From positions 2,420,501 to 2,484,500 of the forward strand of contig CM034135.1 in assembly GCA_019914995.1 (NCBI GenBank): 64,000 bases of DNA, given 5' to 3'. The stretch comes from Acanthochlamys bracteata (taxonomy: Eukaryota > Streptophyta > Magnoliopsida > Pandanales > Velloziaceae). Positions 9,353 through 21,189 of this stretch are shown here, in pieces (within the stretch, counting starts at the first letter, position 1; every line of letters begins with the position of its first letter). The notes beneath the pieces are model-generated. The model was not told where the DNA came from. It saw nothing but the letters and a program-made list of their open reading frames with translations, and did no database searches. The position numbers and the translations under genes are program-made.

Positions 9353-12215
9353 GTATATATATATATATCTATATATATATATGTATATGTATATGTATAT
9401 GTCTATATATGTATTAAGCGTAATCACATTTTCGTTAATGAAAATTCTTTAACTTTGAGTTCATTGTGAATGTATTTGCAGTTCTGTTTGTTCACTGCAT
9501 CAAGTGTTGGAGATGCAAATCTGGGTACTGTGATGTATTTAGATACATGCAATTCATTCTCATCATGCCGCATTGCACAGTTCATTCAACTTACTGATCC
9601 TTATGCTAGGGAGGTTAGGTTTCTCTTTCCGGTTTGTAGTTTTTACCTCTGTTTTTTTTTGGGTCAATTGCAAGGATATTCTAATTTCTCAATGGTATGG
9701 AGGATGCGGTTGCTTTCTAAATGTTTTGCTACTTTTTCCTGATTCTAGGAGAGTGAAAAGAGGCTAAAGAGGATCTTGAGCAACATTATATGTCAGCCAG
9801 TTTATGATATTCATTCCTTGATGCATGTGCTGCATGAAGTGGATGTCACCCTATGCCAGAAGGTTTCTAAAAGGCAGTGGTGTTAATTTTAACTAGCTCC
9901 GTCACTAGTCTCTTTTGATTCATCATACTTTTCATTGAATCTCAGATCAAGGACACTGATCGCACTTTATGCTTATTAGTGATTGATTCAATATCATCGC
10001 TTATAACACCAATTCTTGGAGGGAAAGGTCCGCTAGGTATGCAGCTATTATTGAATATGTATGCACTATTTAAGAAGTTAACAAACCAAACTCCTGATAT
10101 AAATGGATCTTTTTGCTGAATACTCCTAGTAACATTGCATGCTTATCATTGTAGATGGATCTGATGCAAGTTGAAATTTCTTTTTTTTTCTTTCTTTTGT
10201 TTAAGTTGTACTGCACTGAAGTTTGAAAATCCAAATGAAACCCTTTTAGAAGTAGCTGCCAGCTTCTCATATTTTTGGTTTACCAAGTTAGCTGCCAACT
10301 GGCTTAGGACAGCATTTTGAGGTTGCCTAGTGACAATCAGAGAAAAACACTTAATAGGGCTGCATTGGATTGGGTGTGATATACTGTAAATATGCTTAAT
10401 ATAGAATTATTTCATTGAGGACCAGTTGCCTAGTAGACTTTATGGGTTGGGCTTGGGTTGGGGCCATGTTCAAGTGACAAATAACCAGCTGGATCCCTTT
10501 TGAGTAAGCCAGGACCCAGGATCAGTCATTTGTCCTTTGTGATGCAGATCTTTATTTACGTGAGCTATTTATTTTATTTATTTTTTATTTTAAATGCTCT
10601 ATTCTCTGTTCCGACGACCTATGATAGCTACATTATATTATAGCATCTGTTTTGCCATTTAGGTCCAAAGATGGACATGTTGCGATGAACATTTCAATGT
10701 TTATGAATGCAGGAAGATCATTCATGGTCTCTACTGGAGTTCTTCTGAAGAAGTTGGCGAATGATCATAATCTTGCTGTACTGGTTGGTGTATCCGTACA
10801 AACTTTAGTAGTTTTATGTATTGAAAGTTACTAAGCTTCTGGTTATACAGTACTCGACATTTATAAGATCCTGCTCCACTACCTAAAATTTAGTTCAATG
10901 GATGCTCAAAACTTTCAATATCCTGACATGGGGTTTCCATCACTTTATATTACTACTTCTAATAAGGTGTTTTCTACAAGAAGTTTTCATCATGAACCAT
11001 TATCTTGTCTCAATTGGATCATCTTTTTGGGGCCTGGAAGGAGTTTTAATAGCAGGTACCAACCACATTTAGAGTGCCATATTTTGATGGTTCTCCAAGG
11101 GAATAGCTTAACCATAAACATGTACAAGAACTAATTCTGCCTCATATACTAAGCAAGATCGTAAGTAGTTTGAATGGGTTAAAAGAGCAGATTTGCAGCC
11201 TAGCAGGAAGTTGTCTTCACGAATGTTTACTGTAGCGTTCAGTTTGTAGATTGATTTAGTGGCGTTGTATGTCCATTCTAGTCACTGCTTTTCGCCATAA
11301 TATAAGACGCATAATATCTATGTGCCTTTTAAACAGTCCCTGGTTTCAATCTCCGTGTGTGGCTTAAAATAATTTCTTATGACGGAGACATAGCTGCATA
11401 GATGCTGTAATATTTACCCTTTTTAATATCTCAGAGAATGGGCTTGTATGACTATCAAGTATGACAGTATTGTGAATGTTGAAGCCTTGAGGTCATTAAC
11501 ATATATTAAGCCAGACAAAAATAACGGCAATACTTGACTCATTTTTGTCAAAGTAAGAATCTGTTGAGGACTCTTTGGTTTATCGAAATTTTGCTGTGGG
11601 TTATTACTGTTTTGTATAATTCAGGTAACCAATCATATGGTTGGTGGTGAAGGAGGGATTCCTAAGCCTGCACTGGGAGAAAGTTGGAAGACCATTCCCC
11701 ACGTACGACTAATTCTCTCTCATGATCAAGGCAGTCATCTTTGTAATGTCTCTATTCTAAAACACACAAACATGGTAAGATTGTTTTACTCCTATTAATC
11801 TTTACAATTTTGGAGCAACTTAGTAGTTCATATTAGCTTTTTAATATTCGTAAATTGTTTGATTACCATTATACCAATTGCTACATGTAGGTGAAGCTGT
11901 AGCCAGTTTGTATTCTACTGCACTCTGAAAGTTGCCAAAATGGCTGTCGTTTTATGTCAATGAATTCATTGTATTTGCTGTTTCTCTTAGTTAATTTTGT
12001 TCGAATTTTCCTTTCCAATTTAATAATACTGTAACATTACTACCTTTCTCAACCTAGTCAGCCTGACTATTGATCCTCATTCCGTGCATGTGACCTGAGC
12101 ATTAACTGATTGTATGGCTGACTGTTTTATAGATGAAAACTTGTGCTGACTTGTAAGGTTGCTCTCTTTATCTCAGGCTTCTGGCTGTACAGCAAAGTTT
12201 GTAATTCACCAATGA
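6408..12215 (+). CDS. RAD51D: RAD51D, RAD51 paralog (start region damaged)
   Basis: RAD51D is a nuclear RecA-fold ATPase that works with other RAD51 paralogs in homologous recombination repair. Exons read: 6408-6494, 7019-7082, ~7413-7535, 7620-7701, 9482-9613, 9749-9862, 9946-10036, 10713-10783, 11625-11774, 12177-12215. Walker A GPSSSGKT is in exon 4 and Walker B LLVIDS in exon 7. Conserved blocks [26 protein letters not shown] and SILKHT follow. Exons 3-10 splice in frame at good sites. The 5' part has problems. The ATG at 6408 hits TAG after four codons, while the family N-terminus ([16 protein letters not shown]) is read one base off with no ATG of its own. Exon 1 ends at a GC donor. Exons 2 and 3 cannot be joined in frame at canonical sites. 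It could be an N-terminally damaged gene, a copy starting at an internal Met in exon 3, or an assembly error. Confidence 0.85.
7762..7830. repeat. TA dinucleotide microsatellite
   Basis: An almost pure (TA)n run of about 68 bases, preceded by a short CT run, lies in intron 4 of RAD51D. It directly abuts the left end of the first foldback element. Confidence 0.95.
7831..8255. mobile_element. Foldback MITE inside a TA microsatellite (element 1)
   Basis: A 425-base near-palindrome. It starts GGGATAGGATATAGGCACTT and ends with GTGCCTATATCCTATCCC, and the two arms pair along almost their full length around a centre near 8040. TA repeats sit on both sides. No coding capacity is present. The structure and TA-microsatellite location resemble the rice Micron type of element; this parallel is by structure only, since I cannot compare sequences. 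Confidence 0.8.
8268..8690. mobile_element. Foldback MITE, related copy with eroded right end (element 2)
   Basis: It begins with the same GGGATAGGATATAGGCAC as element 1, only 12 bases after element 1 ends. Its own arms pair (GGCACATGTGTACACATGCC region on the left, GGCATGTGTACACATG on the right). Internal sequence differs from element 1 but shares the layout CACCGTTGGAT ... AATTTTA. The right terminus dissolves into TA repeats after CATGTACCTATAT. Confidence 0.75.
8711..8775. mobile_element. Truncated third copy of the foldback element
   Basis: After another short TA run, the sequence AGATAAATGCACATTTCG ... GGCACATGGTGCACATG ... CAAAAGTGG follows the left arm of element 2 with substitutions. 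It then loses similarity. Only this left-end fragment is seen. Confidence 0.5.
9265..9415. repeat. Compound TA/TATG microsatellite
   Basis: About 150 bases of interrupted (TA)n with TATGTA and TATCTA variants lie near the 3' end of RAD51D intron 4. Tyr/Ile-repeat open frames on both strands here are repeat artefacts. Confidence 0.95.
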
Positions 12216-13097
12216 GCTTGGTTAGAAGGACTATTATGGATAGGAGACTCAAGGTGGAGAAAGAATCCGGTAGCTTGTTGAGATACTAGTTTGAGGGAGC
12301 ATAATATCTCACAGCTTGGGCCCCATAGATTCCTTTGCTTTTGTTTGGGAGTCTCATCCCTGGATTTTCTCCTTTGGCTTTTGTTCGTAGAAGGCTAAGA
12401 GAAGTCTTCTTTCTTTTAGTTGGGAAGGACAGAGCTCTAGTGTATTACTTGCACGCCTTGAACAACTATGTCCACTCTTGCAGCACTAAGGATAACATGC
12501 ACTTGATTCTTTGTCTTTTGAAGTGCATTGGGTACAACCAGATCGGGTGTGTGAAGCATACCGTTCTTGGTTGCCATTGTTAATCTTTCCTCAGATAAGG
12601 TATTACTAATTCTTGTTGGTGTCATTCGTCTGACATGTCTTGCTACCATTGGATTAGTTCAACATGAGAATCTGCCACGTCCAAAATGATGGAAGATCTC
12701 GACCGCATATAATTGGATCAGCTGCACAAGCTAAGTCTACTTGTGCCAACTTCTCAGGACCACAAGAAAGTTTTATACGAAATGTGATTCTAATTTAGCT
12801 TCCAATACTTTCTTCAGCCCCTTCATGTCTTCCAGCATTAAAAAGATTAGCAAATTGTTAATCATTGAATTCAATGTTGCGTTTTTTATTAATACCCGTT
12901 GATTGTTGAATATATTATGTTCAGGTTATGTATCTGATATGATGGCCATGACAACTGATTATCTGTTTGTGATCTAGGTGAAAGAGCAAAGGCTGTCTTT
13001 CACATCTTTGGTTGAAATTTATCAGGTTGGCTGCATATCATATATACTAGCAAAGTCAGTGTGCGAAATCATTGAAATCAGGCAGCTGCTTTGAATT

Positions 13098-13691
13098 TCA
13101 AATCCTGGCTTCCAAAGCTCCAAGGAATTGTTCAATTCTACACATCGCTATGAGAAAGGGACAGCGGCACGCAAAACAGGTGTGTATGTATCCTGTTATT
13201 CCTCCTATTGTATCTGTAATCATGCGTGCCACTTGGCAAACTACGTCAGACCTTTTCTCACTTAACTCCCTGTAGTTGTAGATTACTGGAGCCTCCTTGG
13301 TGTCGTAACCTTCAAAGCAAAGTGCCCGATAGCTACGTGCCAGAATCAACAACTGACGAACGAAAAACAACACTGCCAACTGGGACACCACTGCAGTGAC
13401 ACTTGAAGCAAAAGTCCAAGGCAAGAACACCCACCGTTCCTCTTTTTTCTTCTTCTTCCCGTTATTGTTTGGTGATCTACTTTTCTCCTGTCTAATGTCT
13501 TGAACTAGAAGTAGTATGCCAGTAGTGAAGTAAAAGGAAATAATGTAGAATTTGGCCATGCATGACAATGTGGAGAGAACGAGGCGGCCACGGCAGCAAC
13601 GACAGCCGTTAGCTCTGTGGTAGAAAGAAACTAATGTATATTCGTTAAACGTGACTACTTCACCACAGTTTTCCCTATCGAAACTTCGCAT
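13098..13691 (-). CDS. Hypothetical 197-residue ORF, possible membrane protein
   Basis: I do not recognise this protein. It is an uninterrupted minus-strand frame of 197 codons in DNA that is less AT-rich than the surroundings, which makes it longer than expected by chance. An internal Met near residue 45 (MAKFYIISFYF) may be the real start. Two hydrophobic stretches are visible: FYIISFYFTTGILLLV and SSVTAVVSQLAVLFFV, separated by a Lys-rich stretch (GKKKKKEER). The C-terminal third looks less protein-like and may be read-through of non-coding DNA. It lies 880 bases past the RAD51D stop, on the opposite strand. It might be a real small gene or a chance ORF. Confidence 0.3.
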   Translation of the reverse strand: MRSFDRENCGEVVTFNEYTLVSFYHRANGCRCCRGRLVLSTLSCMAKFYIISFYFTTGILLLVQDIRQEKSRSPNNNGKKKKKEERWVFLPWTFASSVTAVVSQLAVLFFVRQLLILARSYRALCFEGYDTKEAPVIYNYRELSEKRSDVVCQVARMITDTIGGITGYIHTCFACRCPFLIAMCRIEQFLGALEARI

Positions 13692-13983
13692 GCATTTTCT
13701 CGATTAGAAGTCTTGAATGCTTTCTTACTAGTTGCTTTCGGAAGTTCTGCTTCCGTAATACCTATGAGGATAATTTATCGCAGCCATTCTTCTTTTGCAT
13801 AGGTTTTAACCCAAAATTTTCCAAATAAATCAATGGGGGTCTACTATTGTGAAAATAAAATTTAGGGACTTGATATTGCCAATTGCAAAAGATTATTGTC
13901 ATTGGAAAGTAGGAACGGGGTTGGGCTCTCTGGAACAGGCCTGGATGTAGTAGCTCCCGTGCTGCGCTTGAGAATTAATAATT

Positions 13984-14150
13984 CACGTGGGCCTGGCCCA
14001 CAAAGTTCTCACTGTGTGAATTTTCCCTATCTCTTCTCGACCAATCACATTCTCCCGCCCACGTGATTTTCTCTGGCCCTTTTCTCTCATCTGTTCTCCT
14101 AATATTATTACTTACCTCCCTACCCTGTCCTTTTATTTTCTTCTTATATA
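13984..14150 (+). promoter_or_regulatory. Promoter with two G-boxes and TATA box
   Basis: Two CACGTG cores occur at 13984-13989 and 14060-14065, a CCAAT at about 14041, and a TATATA at about 14145-14150. The TIGR01589 gene starts at 14292. G-boxes are bound by plant bZIP and bHLH factors, which suggests light, ABA or circadian input; that is inference. Confidence 0.5.
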
Positions 14151-14291
14151 TTAATCATCGCACAGCAACTACAACACTACTGATCTCTTGCTAGCTCTAG
14201 CAAGCTTTACCTAAATAAACCTCTCATCTCTCTTACCTCTTTCATTCTACAAGAAAGATCAACAAGAAAAAACCTTGTTTGATCCATTACT

Positions 14292-14869
14292 ATGGGTGAA
14301 AATTCTTCAGCATCTTACATAAGAATGGTACGTAGGACATCTTCATATATGTTCATTGCATGCATTTGCACTTCTGGGTTATGTATATAGATCATGCCTT
14401 ACTTTGTATTACTATTGTAGGTGCAACACTTGATTGAGAAGTGTTTGATCTTCCACATGAACAAAGAGGAGTGCATGGAAGCTCTATCTAAGCATGCCAA
14501 TATCAAGCCTGTTATCACCTCGACAGGTTTTTATATATTCCTTCAAACTGATTATTGTTCTCCTACAAGTGTGTGCATGTTGGATGCTGTTTTCCTACAT
14601 GTATGTATATGATCCAAGTTATATATTTAAGGGATAATTTTGGTAAGCTATGATTGATTGCACTTAGCGGATCTGATGCACGTATATTCACGTGTTGCTC
14701 TATTATGTGAATGACAGTGTGGAAGGAGCTGGAGAAAGAGAACAAGGAGTTCTTCGAGGTGTACGCTCGTGACAGGGAGGAGAGTGTGATCGAGATGGAG
14801 ACAATGCAGCGCATCCAGAATATGCTTCAGGCTTCTGCTTCGAAAGATCTCAACGACGATGAAGACTAG
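14292..14869 (+). CDS. Plant-specific TIGR01589 (A_thal_3526) domain protein
   Basis: A small plant-only protein of unknown biochemical role. Three exons (14292-14327, 14421-14526, 14718-14869) splice cleanly to 97 residues. The family domain covers about residues 13-65: VQHLIEKCLIFHMNKEECME, then ALSKHANIKPVITSTVWKEL, then EKENKEFFEVYARDREE. It ends in an acidic tail (DLNDDED). The domain is predicted helical and is usually the whole protein in this family. The start is supported by a MGENSSASYIRM leader that matches the short first exon usual in these genes. The promoter carries two G-boxes. No catalytic motif is visible. Confidence 0.88.
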
Positions 14870-16545
14870 AAACTATCTACCTATATATTGAATCCCCGCA
14901 AACTAAATTAGAACATAACGTTCAATGGATCATTGCATCTTCTGCTTCAAGGAATTGAATTCATGTAAGTACAGAATAAGGTCATCACCGATGGACCAGA
15001 TGATTTAGATCAGATGACGTTGTATGTAAGAACGTAGAAATATGGACGGTGGAGCTTTTAGTGTCGCGATCATTAAGAAGGTTCAGTTGTTTTTATGCAC
15101 AGATGGTGATCAGAGAAGGAATCCTCTACGACATCGATGATCATATATTGATCGTTGTTTGATTGATGTAATGTGTAATCGAAGTCTTTCTAACTGCATA
15201 TAACACTAAATTCATGCTTGGTACTTCTCATCTGGATTCAACACGGCTCTTGCTCGTTCTAAGCTTGATCGCTTGCTTGCTGTCGATTGAGCATGACGTT
15301 ATCGGTTGCTGTATTTTCCTCTTTGTAGCTTGTTGATAAATCAAACTTATTCATTAACAATCGATACAAGTTAGCTTTTCTTTTTTCTTCTTTTCTAAGT
15401 TTGGCGCTGCACGAGCACGTGGGTGTCGGTGGCGGCTTGCGTAAAAATATTTTATAAGCAGAAAAAAAAAAAGAGAAAAATCTAATCACATTTTGTAACT
15501 GCAATAAGTGGCTAAAATAAAATTTAGGACGTCGGCAAAAACAAATAAATAAACAAAAAGCCCAAAAAGTTTCAAAAACTACCTTTGCTTGTGGGTTGCA
15601 GGAAATTTTCGTCCCGAAAGAATGGCAATATCATGAGGTTTTGGAAAATAACAATCGAAGAATGTTTTCATGCCTACTGCATTACAGTTGCAGAGTCGCG
15701 CGATCGGAAAACCTTCGTGATATACTTCATGATCAGGAGATGTTCTTACCAAGCGTGGCGACATAGCATTCGAGAAATAGATTTGTGCGTATGAATAATA
15801 TCATCGAATTGTGTAAGAGATTCTTACAAGTGTTTGATTGAGTCTATCGTTAAAAAAAGAGCCTCGCTATTTAGCTACTTGTTCGTATTTTGAATTTCCT
15901 TAACGCGTGTACAAGGTTGTTAGGATCCAGTCCAGATTCTCCAACGGGGGACCATTAAAAGAAATGAAACCATAAAAGAAAAAAAATAAAAGTACATTCT
16001 ATTCAGTACAAACAGAACGATGAAAATAAAAAAGAACAGAAGCAAGCATCATTGTGGGCGTGTTTCACTTTAGACATATTGTAATTACGAGAACTTCAGT
16101 TATTCGCTTCAGATTTTAAATTTGTCATTTATTATTTCAATTATTATTTTGAATATTATTTTTATTTTCACACCAAATTTCAACGTTGAGGACATAATAT
16201 TTTATATGGTTGGATTTTGGAAGAAGAGTATCAATACATAAAAATATACTAGTAGGTTACACAGTAGCACATACCTTTAGTAACATAAATAGCAACATCT
16301 CCTAAATACCACAATCAGATAGAGATTTTTCTGAAAATTTTATTTAGGATTTTTGAAAATATATTTGAGTTTTTATCTAAAAAAATAAAAATTATACATA
16401 TAAAAAGTTTTTATATTTTAAATTTTTACATAAGTATTAAAATTTATCGAGAAATAAAAAATTGCATGAAATTTTGCTAGCCAGTGATAAGCACTGCTGG
16501 ACGAGCCCGGAACCATTTTATTCAGAATTTGCTATGTAATTAGCT
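14870..16545. other. Spacer
   Basis: The first ~300 bases are probably the 3' UTR of the TIGR01589 gene. The opposing short frames near 15585-15794 match nothing I know. AT-rich sequence with no gene follows to 16500. Confidence 0.45.
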
Positions 16546-17052
16546 CTAAGCCTTGACCTTCGGAGCCCCATGCTGTGATGAGATGCTCCATCGTGGGCTT
16601 ATAGTCTTGTTCAATGATTCCCGATTGAAGAGAAGCTGCAAAAAGATCGAAAGAACACTTTCACTGACAAAAATATAGCAACCTAGACATTACTTAACTC
16701 TAACTGTTAGATATAAAATATTAGTTAACAATTGTTGTTACATCCAAAAACTGTCAACTTTATCTAGTAAATATCATATCATCTTTCTATAACCACGATC
16801 ATTTTTCTGTATAGCAAAACTTAATACATGCAAAAAACAAACCCAACAATGGTTTTAAACAGCAAATTTTTGTTTTTTTCATGAAGACCAGCGTACTTCA
16901 AATTTTAAAATGATATTCAATATCCATAGAAATCTCACGAAACATGCCACATTAAGATGGCGCTTACAAGCCAAACTCTAGAGTAAAGAACCAGATCAAG
17001 GTGCGACATAAAACATAGGTGAATCTAATACGGGAAAAGTGTTTGAGAAATT

Positions 17053-18899
17053 AAGAGCCCGTTTGGATTGACTTTTTTTAACTTATAAGTTGAAAAAATT
17101 TTCAACTTATAGTTTTAGGGTATTTGGATAAGTATCTTATAAGTAATTTTTGTAACTTATAAATTAAAAAAATAAAAATTACTCAGCGTTAACTTTTCTA
17201 AAAAAGTCATACGGTGACTTTTTTGTCTGTATATAAGAAATATATTGATCCTTATAAGTTAACATAATTATATATGTATATATATAATTTTCGTTAGCTC
17301 TTCACCCGATAATTTTCATTTCTCTCCCCAGGCCCGATTCTTCGAATTTTTCTTCTCCGCTCGGCTTCTTTCTTCTCCGATGATCTCTTGTTCCGGCGAT
17401 TCTCCGGTGTCAATATTTGTTTGCTCGCCTCCTTCTCTTCACCACTGGTAACTCTGCCGCTGCTGTGCGTCGCCAATCGAGCTCGCGAGCGCGAAGAACA
17501 GCTCCACTCATTCCTCATCATCGCCGTCTTTGTTGTCACTGTTGCGATTTGTTGTCGGATTTTGGTTTCGTTGTCTTGTTGCCTTTCGTCTCCTACCAGA
17601 TGCTCTCATCTGCAGAGGTGAAATTGTTCTACAAATTATTGTCGTCACTCAACAAAAATCAAACAGGTCCACTCATTCCTAATCACCTTATTCGCCAGCT
17701 CTGGAGAACTTAACAACTCGTCTAGCACCGTCGTCGGTATTCCACTATCCCCGTACTGATCTCTCATCTGGTGGTGTTGATTGTATTTGATTTCATTCGT
17801 TGATTTATGCCTCGATTGCTGTTGTGTTCTTGGTGTTAGTACTGTTGTGTTATTTCTTATTGCTTAGTTGAATTTGTTGTTGTTGTCGACGATTGAGGCA
17901 ATGGTGGGTATTTGTTAGTGTTGGTTTCGGTAATCTTGTTGTTGTTTGGCTATAGATGATTGTTGATGGTTGTTATGGGTGTGGCTGCTGGGATTTGTTT
18001 GTGACTGTTGTGATGGTGACAGTGGTGGTGAATGATGGTGTTGAATTGTTGTGGCTGGTGCTGTGTTGTGGCTGGTTGTGTAAATGTTGAAGATGCATGT
18101 AAGGTGTTCGATAAAATGCTTGTTAGAGATATTATTTCTTTGAGTTTGATTTTGAGTTCGGTTTTGGATGAGACTAGTCGGTGTTGTTGTAGGTGTAGTT
18201 AGCTATGTTTGTTGGTGTTCTTGTTATTGTCCAGTGTTGTTGTTGTAAATGTTAGTTATTATAATTTTATAGGTACGTATGTGAAGTATAGGGACTCGAA
18301 TGTGCATGCAAAGTGTTTGAAATGCTCATTCGGTTTTCTGATTAGAGATGCATTGCCATATGTATCATAGTAATAATAATACATTTGTATCTTTAAAATT
18401 AATTTTAAAAATATATTTACAAACTAATCTTTAATTCAAAAATATTTAATATTATTTTTTAAGTATAATTAATTATCATTATATAAATAAATAACCATGT
18501 ATTTATCTTTAATATTAACTTAAAAAATATATTTATAAGCTAATATTAATTTTTAAATTATATGTACTATTTTAAAATATTTATGAATATAATAGTAGTA
18601 TTATAAATAAAATATAAGTAAAAATAAATAAATATATAACACAATATTCCCAAAATTTAATATATATATATCAACTATTATATTATAAAGGATATTTTAG
18701 TCTTTTCATATTATTTTCTAACTTTTTAGTTTTTTTTACCCAAACACTCTTTTCAACTTTTTTTCAAAAAAAAGTTAAATTTATCCAAACACTCAGCTCT
18801 TTTTTTAAAAAAAGTTTATAGCTACTTTTTTATAAAAAAGTTAAAAAAATAACTTTTATCGAAAAAGTTAAAACTTTTAAGTTTATCCAAACGGCCTCT
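17053..18899. mobile_element. TIR element of about 1.85 kb
   Basis: The left end is AAGAGCCCGTTTGGAT and the right end ATCCAAACGGCCTCT, inverted copies of each other. Similarity continues inward through AACTTATAAG/AACTTTTAAG and AAAAAGTTA-type blocks. AAATT flanks both sides (17048-17052 and 18900-18904), a possible target duplication. The middle (17290-18300) is GT-rich and less AT-biased, but its short frames (for example 17388-17621 and 17417-17713) encode no recognisable transposase. It is probably a non-autonomous hAT- or Mutator-like element; the superfamily is undecided. Confidence 0.6.
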
Positions 18900-19022
18900 A
18901 AATTCAGACATAGATCTACATAGAAGCACGAAAAAGCTAAGAATAAGAAGTTAAGGGCATCTTTGAAGATCAAAAGTTCTCCAGATTTTAAAAAACTTGT
19001 GTTTCCATATAGAAATTAACAA

Positions 19023-19881
19023 TAGGGGTGGCAATTTATGACCCGATCCGAAAAATTAATCCGATAACGATCTGTTTAATTAAGGTTAGGGTTAGAAATT
19101 TTGACCCGTATAAATATATAGATTGGGTTAGGGTTGAACAAATTTAACCCGGTTATTAAATGGGTAGATTCGGGTTAACCCGAAATTAATCCACCAATCC
19201 GAAATGTTACCTTTTGAAGAAATAATTTTTGATTTTTTTTTACCGTATAATAAAATACTGGTAATAAAAATTATCGATAATAATCATTTACAAACTATTA
19301 AATTATATTGTATTTATAATTAATTTTTTATTTTTATATTTTAGTAAAATAGTGTAAGATAAAAATTATAATATTATCGAAAGTATTACTATATAGGTAT
19401 TTTTAATGACGAATTTAGATTTCGTATAAAGATTTTTATGAAAATTTTGTTAGGTAGATATATTTATCAAAATTTTTATCGAAATTATTGATATGTATTT
19501 ATAATCATATATTTCAGCTGTTATCATATATTTTTTAAAAATAAAAATAATATATTCTTTTTATATTGTAAGGACTGATGAAGACATTAAGGAATGAATA
19601 TTTTATCAGACATAATTATATTTTGTCAGTAAAAAAATCGTACATTTTCATTCGAACTGACCTTATAATTTCACTGAAGTTTAAAAATATATAATTAATA
19701 ATTAATAATTTTAATTATTAAATGGGTCGATCTGAATTTGATCCGATTATTAGTAGGTTCGGTTAGAGTTGACAATTTTGACCCGTATAAATTTATGGGT
19801 TGAGTTAGGGTTGAACGAATTTGATCCGATTATTAAATGGGTCGATCCGAAACCGACCCATCACCCATATTGCCACCCCTA
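19023..19881. mobile_element. hAT-type non-autonomous element
   Basis: It begins TAGGGGTGGCAATTTATGAC and ends ATTGCCACCCCTA, the widespread plant hAT-like terminal sequence. TAACAA occurs just outside both ends, an imperfect target duplication. Inside, repeated GACCCG(A/T)... and GGGT(C/T)GAT motifs occur near both ends as subterminal repeats. No open frame of note. Confidence 0.75.
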
Positions 19882-21189
19882 ATAACAAGACTTAGCTTCA
19901 TGAGAAATGTTAAGAAAACAGATGGAAGAAAGTGTTTTGATGCAGTCAAAGAAAGGAAAATGAACATACCTTCATAGATTCCTTAACATGTGTAAAATTC
20001 TCTGGAACCTACCATCCTTTGAAATGATCAAGGGCAACCTCAAGATGGAATAGCTTAGGAGCAAGGCTTAAATCCCTACGAAAAACATGAATCGGGTCCT
20101 TGAAAACAGGTACTGCAGTCACTGATCCTTTAAAGACTTGAATCCATCCACTTGTGTCCTACTTTTACAGTCAAATTTGTCCTGGAATAGTTTGCCAAGA
20201 GAGTGTGATTCCTCAAACTTAACATAGTCTTTTAGATGAGCATCCAAAGCACTTAAAATTCATTAACCAAGGCCTGCTGAGAGCCATCATTAGGACCCTT
20301 GCTTTTTAAAAACTTCACAAAAGATGGAAATATTATTTTCTCCCCTTACAAAGAAGACAAATATTAATTAAAATTCAAAATTGGCTTACCGTACTCGTAT
20401 TCTCAATGTTATAAACATTTCAAAGGTATCACATATAAGAACACAATCACAACCAATTTAGAACATAAACATAACACAGTACCGACAACTGCAACTTGGA
20501 ATGACAAAAACACACATGAAAAGCCAAATCCACCTACACGGGAAGAAGATAGGTCTGTTTGTGAACAATGCAATCCTTGTGAGCAAGCTGTCAGTTTTTC
20601 TTATGTGGGTCAGTAAGTTTTTCTTGTATTGGTCAAGGTTCAAGGAGCCTTTATGTAAACACAGTCCAAAATCCATCATTACCACATGAGATCAAGGACG
20701 AGGGGAAGGGGAATAGACCTTGCCTAATTTGGAATGGACAAACCAATCATACTGTATGATCCATTTCTTCACTACAACCAAAAAAATAATAATCTAGCGT
20801 TTAAAATGTTTCACTAAGTTGTGTATCTTGAAGATATATAACTTGATATAGGTAGCAACAACAGACTACACTTGCATTCAGTTCATTATGTTGACTCATG
20901 TGGTCCTATTCTTTATACACTCCCACACAATTCCAGGCCCCAATATCCTTCATGTCATCTCCCTTGTGAGGTGAAGTCCCCACACTTAGTTGCCTCTATC
21001 ATGGAAGATTTTCTACCTAAGCTGAGCAAGTCAGATGTAAGTTTCCTCTTTTTATCGCATTGTCGTAACAAGACAACAAGATCTTCCAAGAGAGCAACAA
21101 AATTCACTATAACAACCATCGTGTATATTATAGCAACGTAGGACTACTGGGAACAGAAAACAAGCAAGCACATAATTATATTAGAAATC

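Larger units (their letters stand above)
16546..20345 (-). pseudogene. Unidentified decayed gene, two exon remnants split by a transposon-filled intron
   Basis: The minus strand at about 19970-20340 reads as a protein only if frames are switched: FVKFLKSKGPNDGSQQALVN, then LDAHLKDYVKFEESHSLGKL, then FKDPIHVFRRDLSLAPKLFH, then FTHVKESMK. It ends at a good donor (AAG/GTATGT). Stops and shifts interrupt it at least three times. A second remnant at 16546-16635 follows a good acceptor (TTTGCAG) and gives LLFNRESLNKTISPRW and SSQHGAPKVKA with a stop. The ~3.3 kb between them behaves as an intron and contains two TIR elements. I cannot name the family. Linking the two remnants into one gene is inference from splice signals and strand. 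Confidence 0.5.

Noticed and set aside
9230..9469. Overlapping Tyr/Ile-repeat frames on both strands
   Set aside because: Pure artefact of the compound TA/TATG array.
12335..12649. Frames on both strands after the RAD51D stop
   Set aside because: They probably lie in the 3' UTR or flank; no family similarity.
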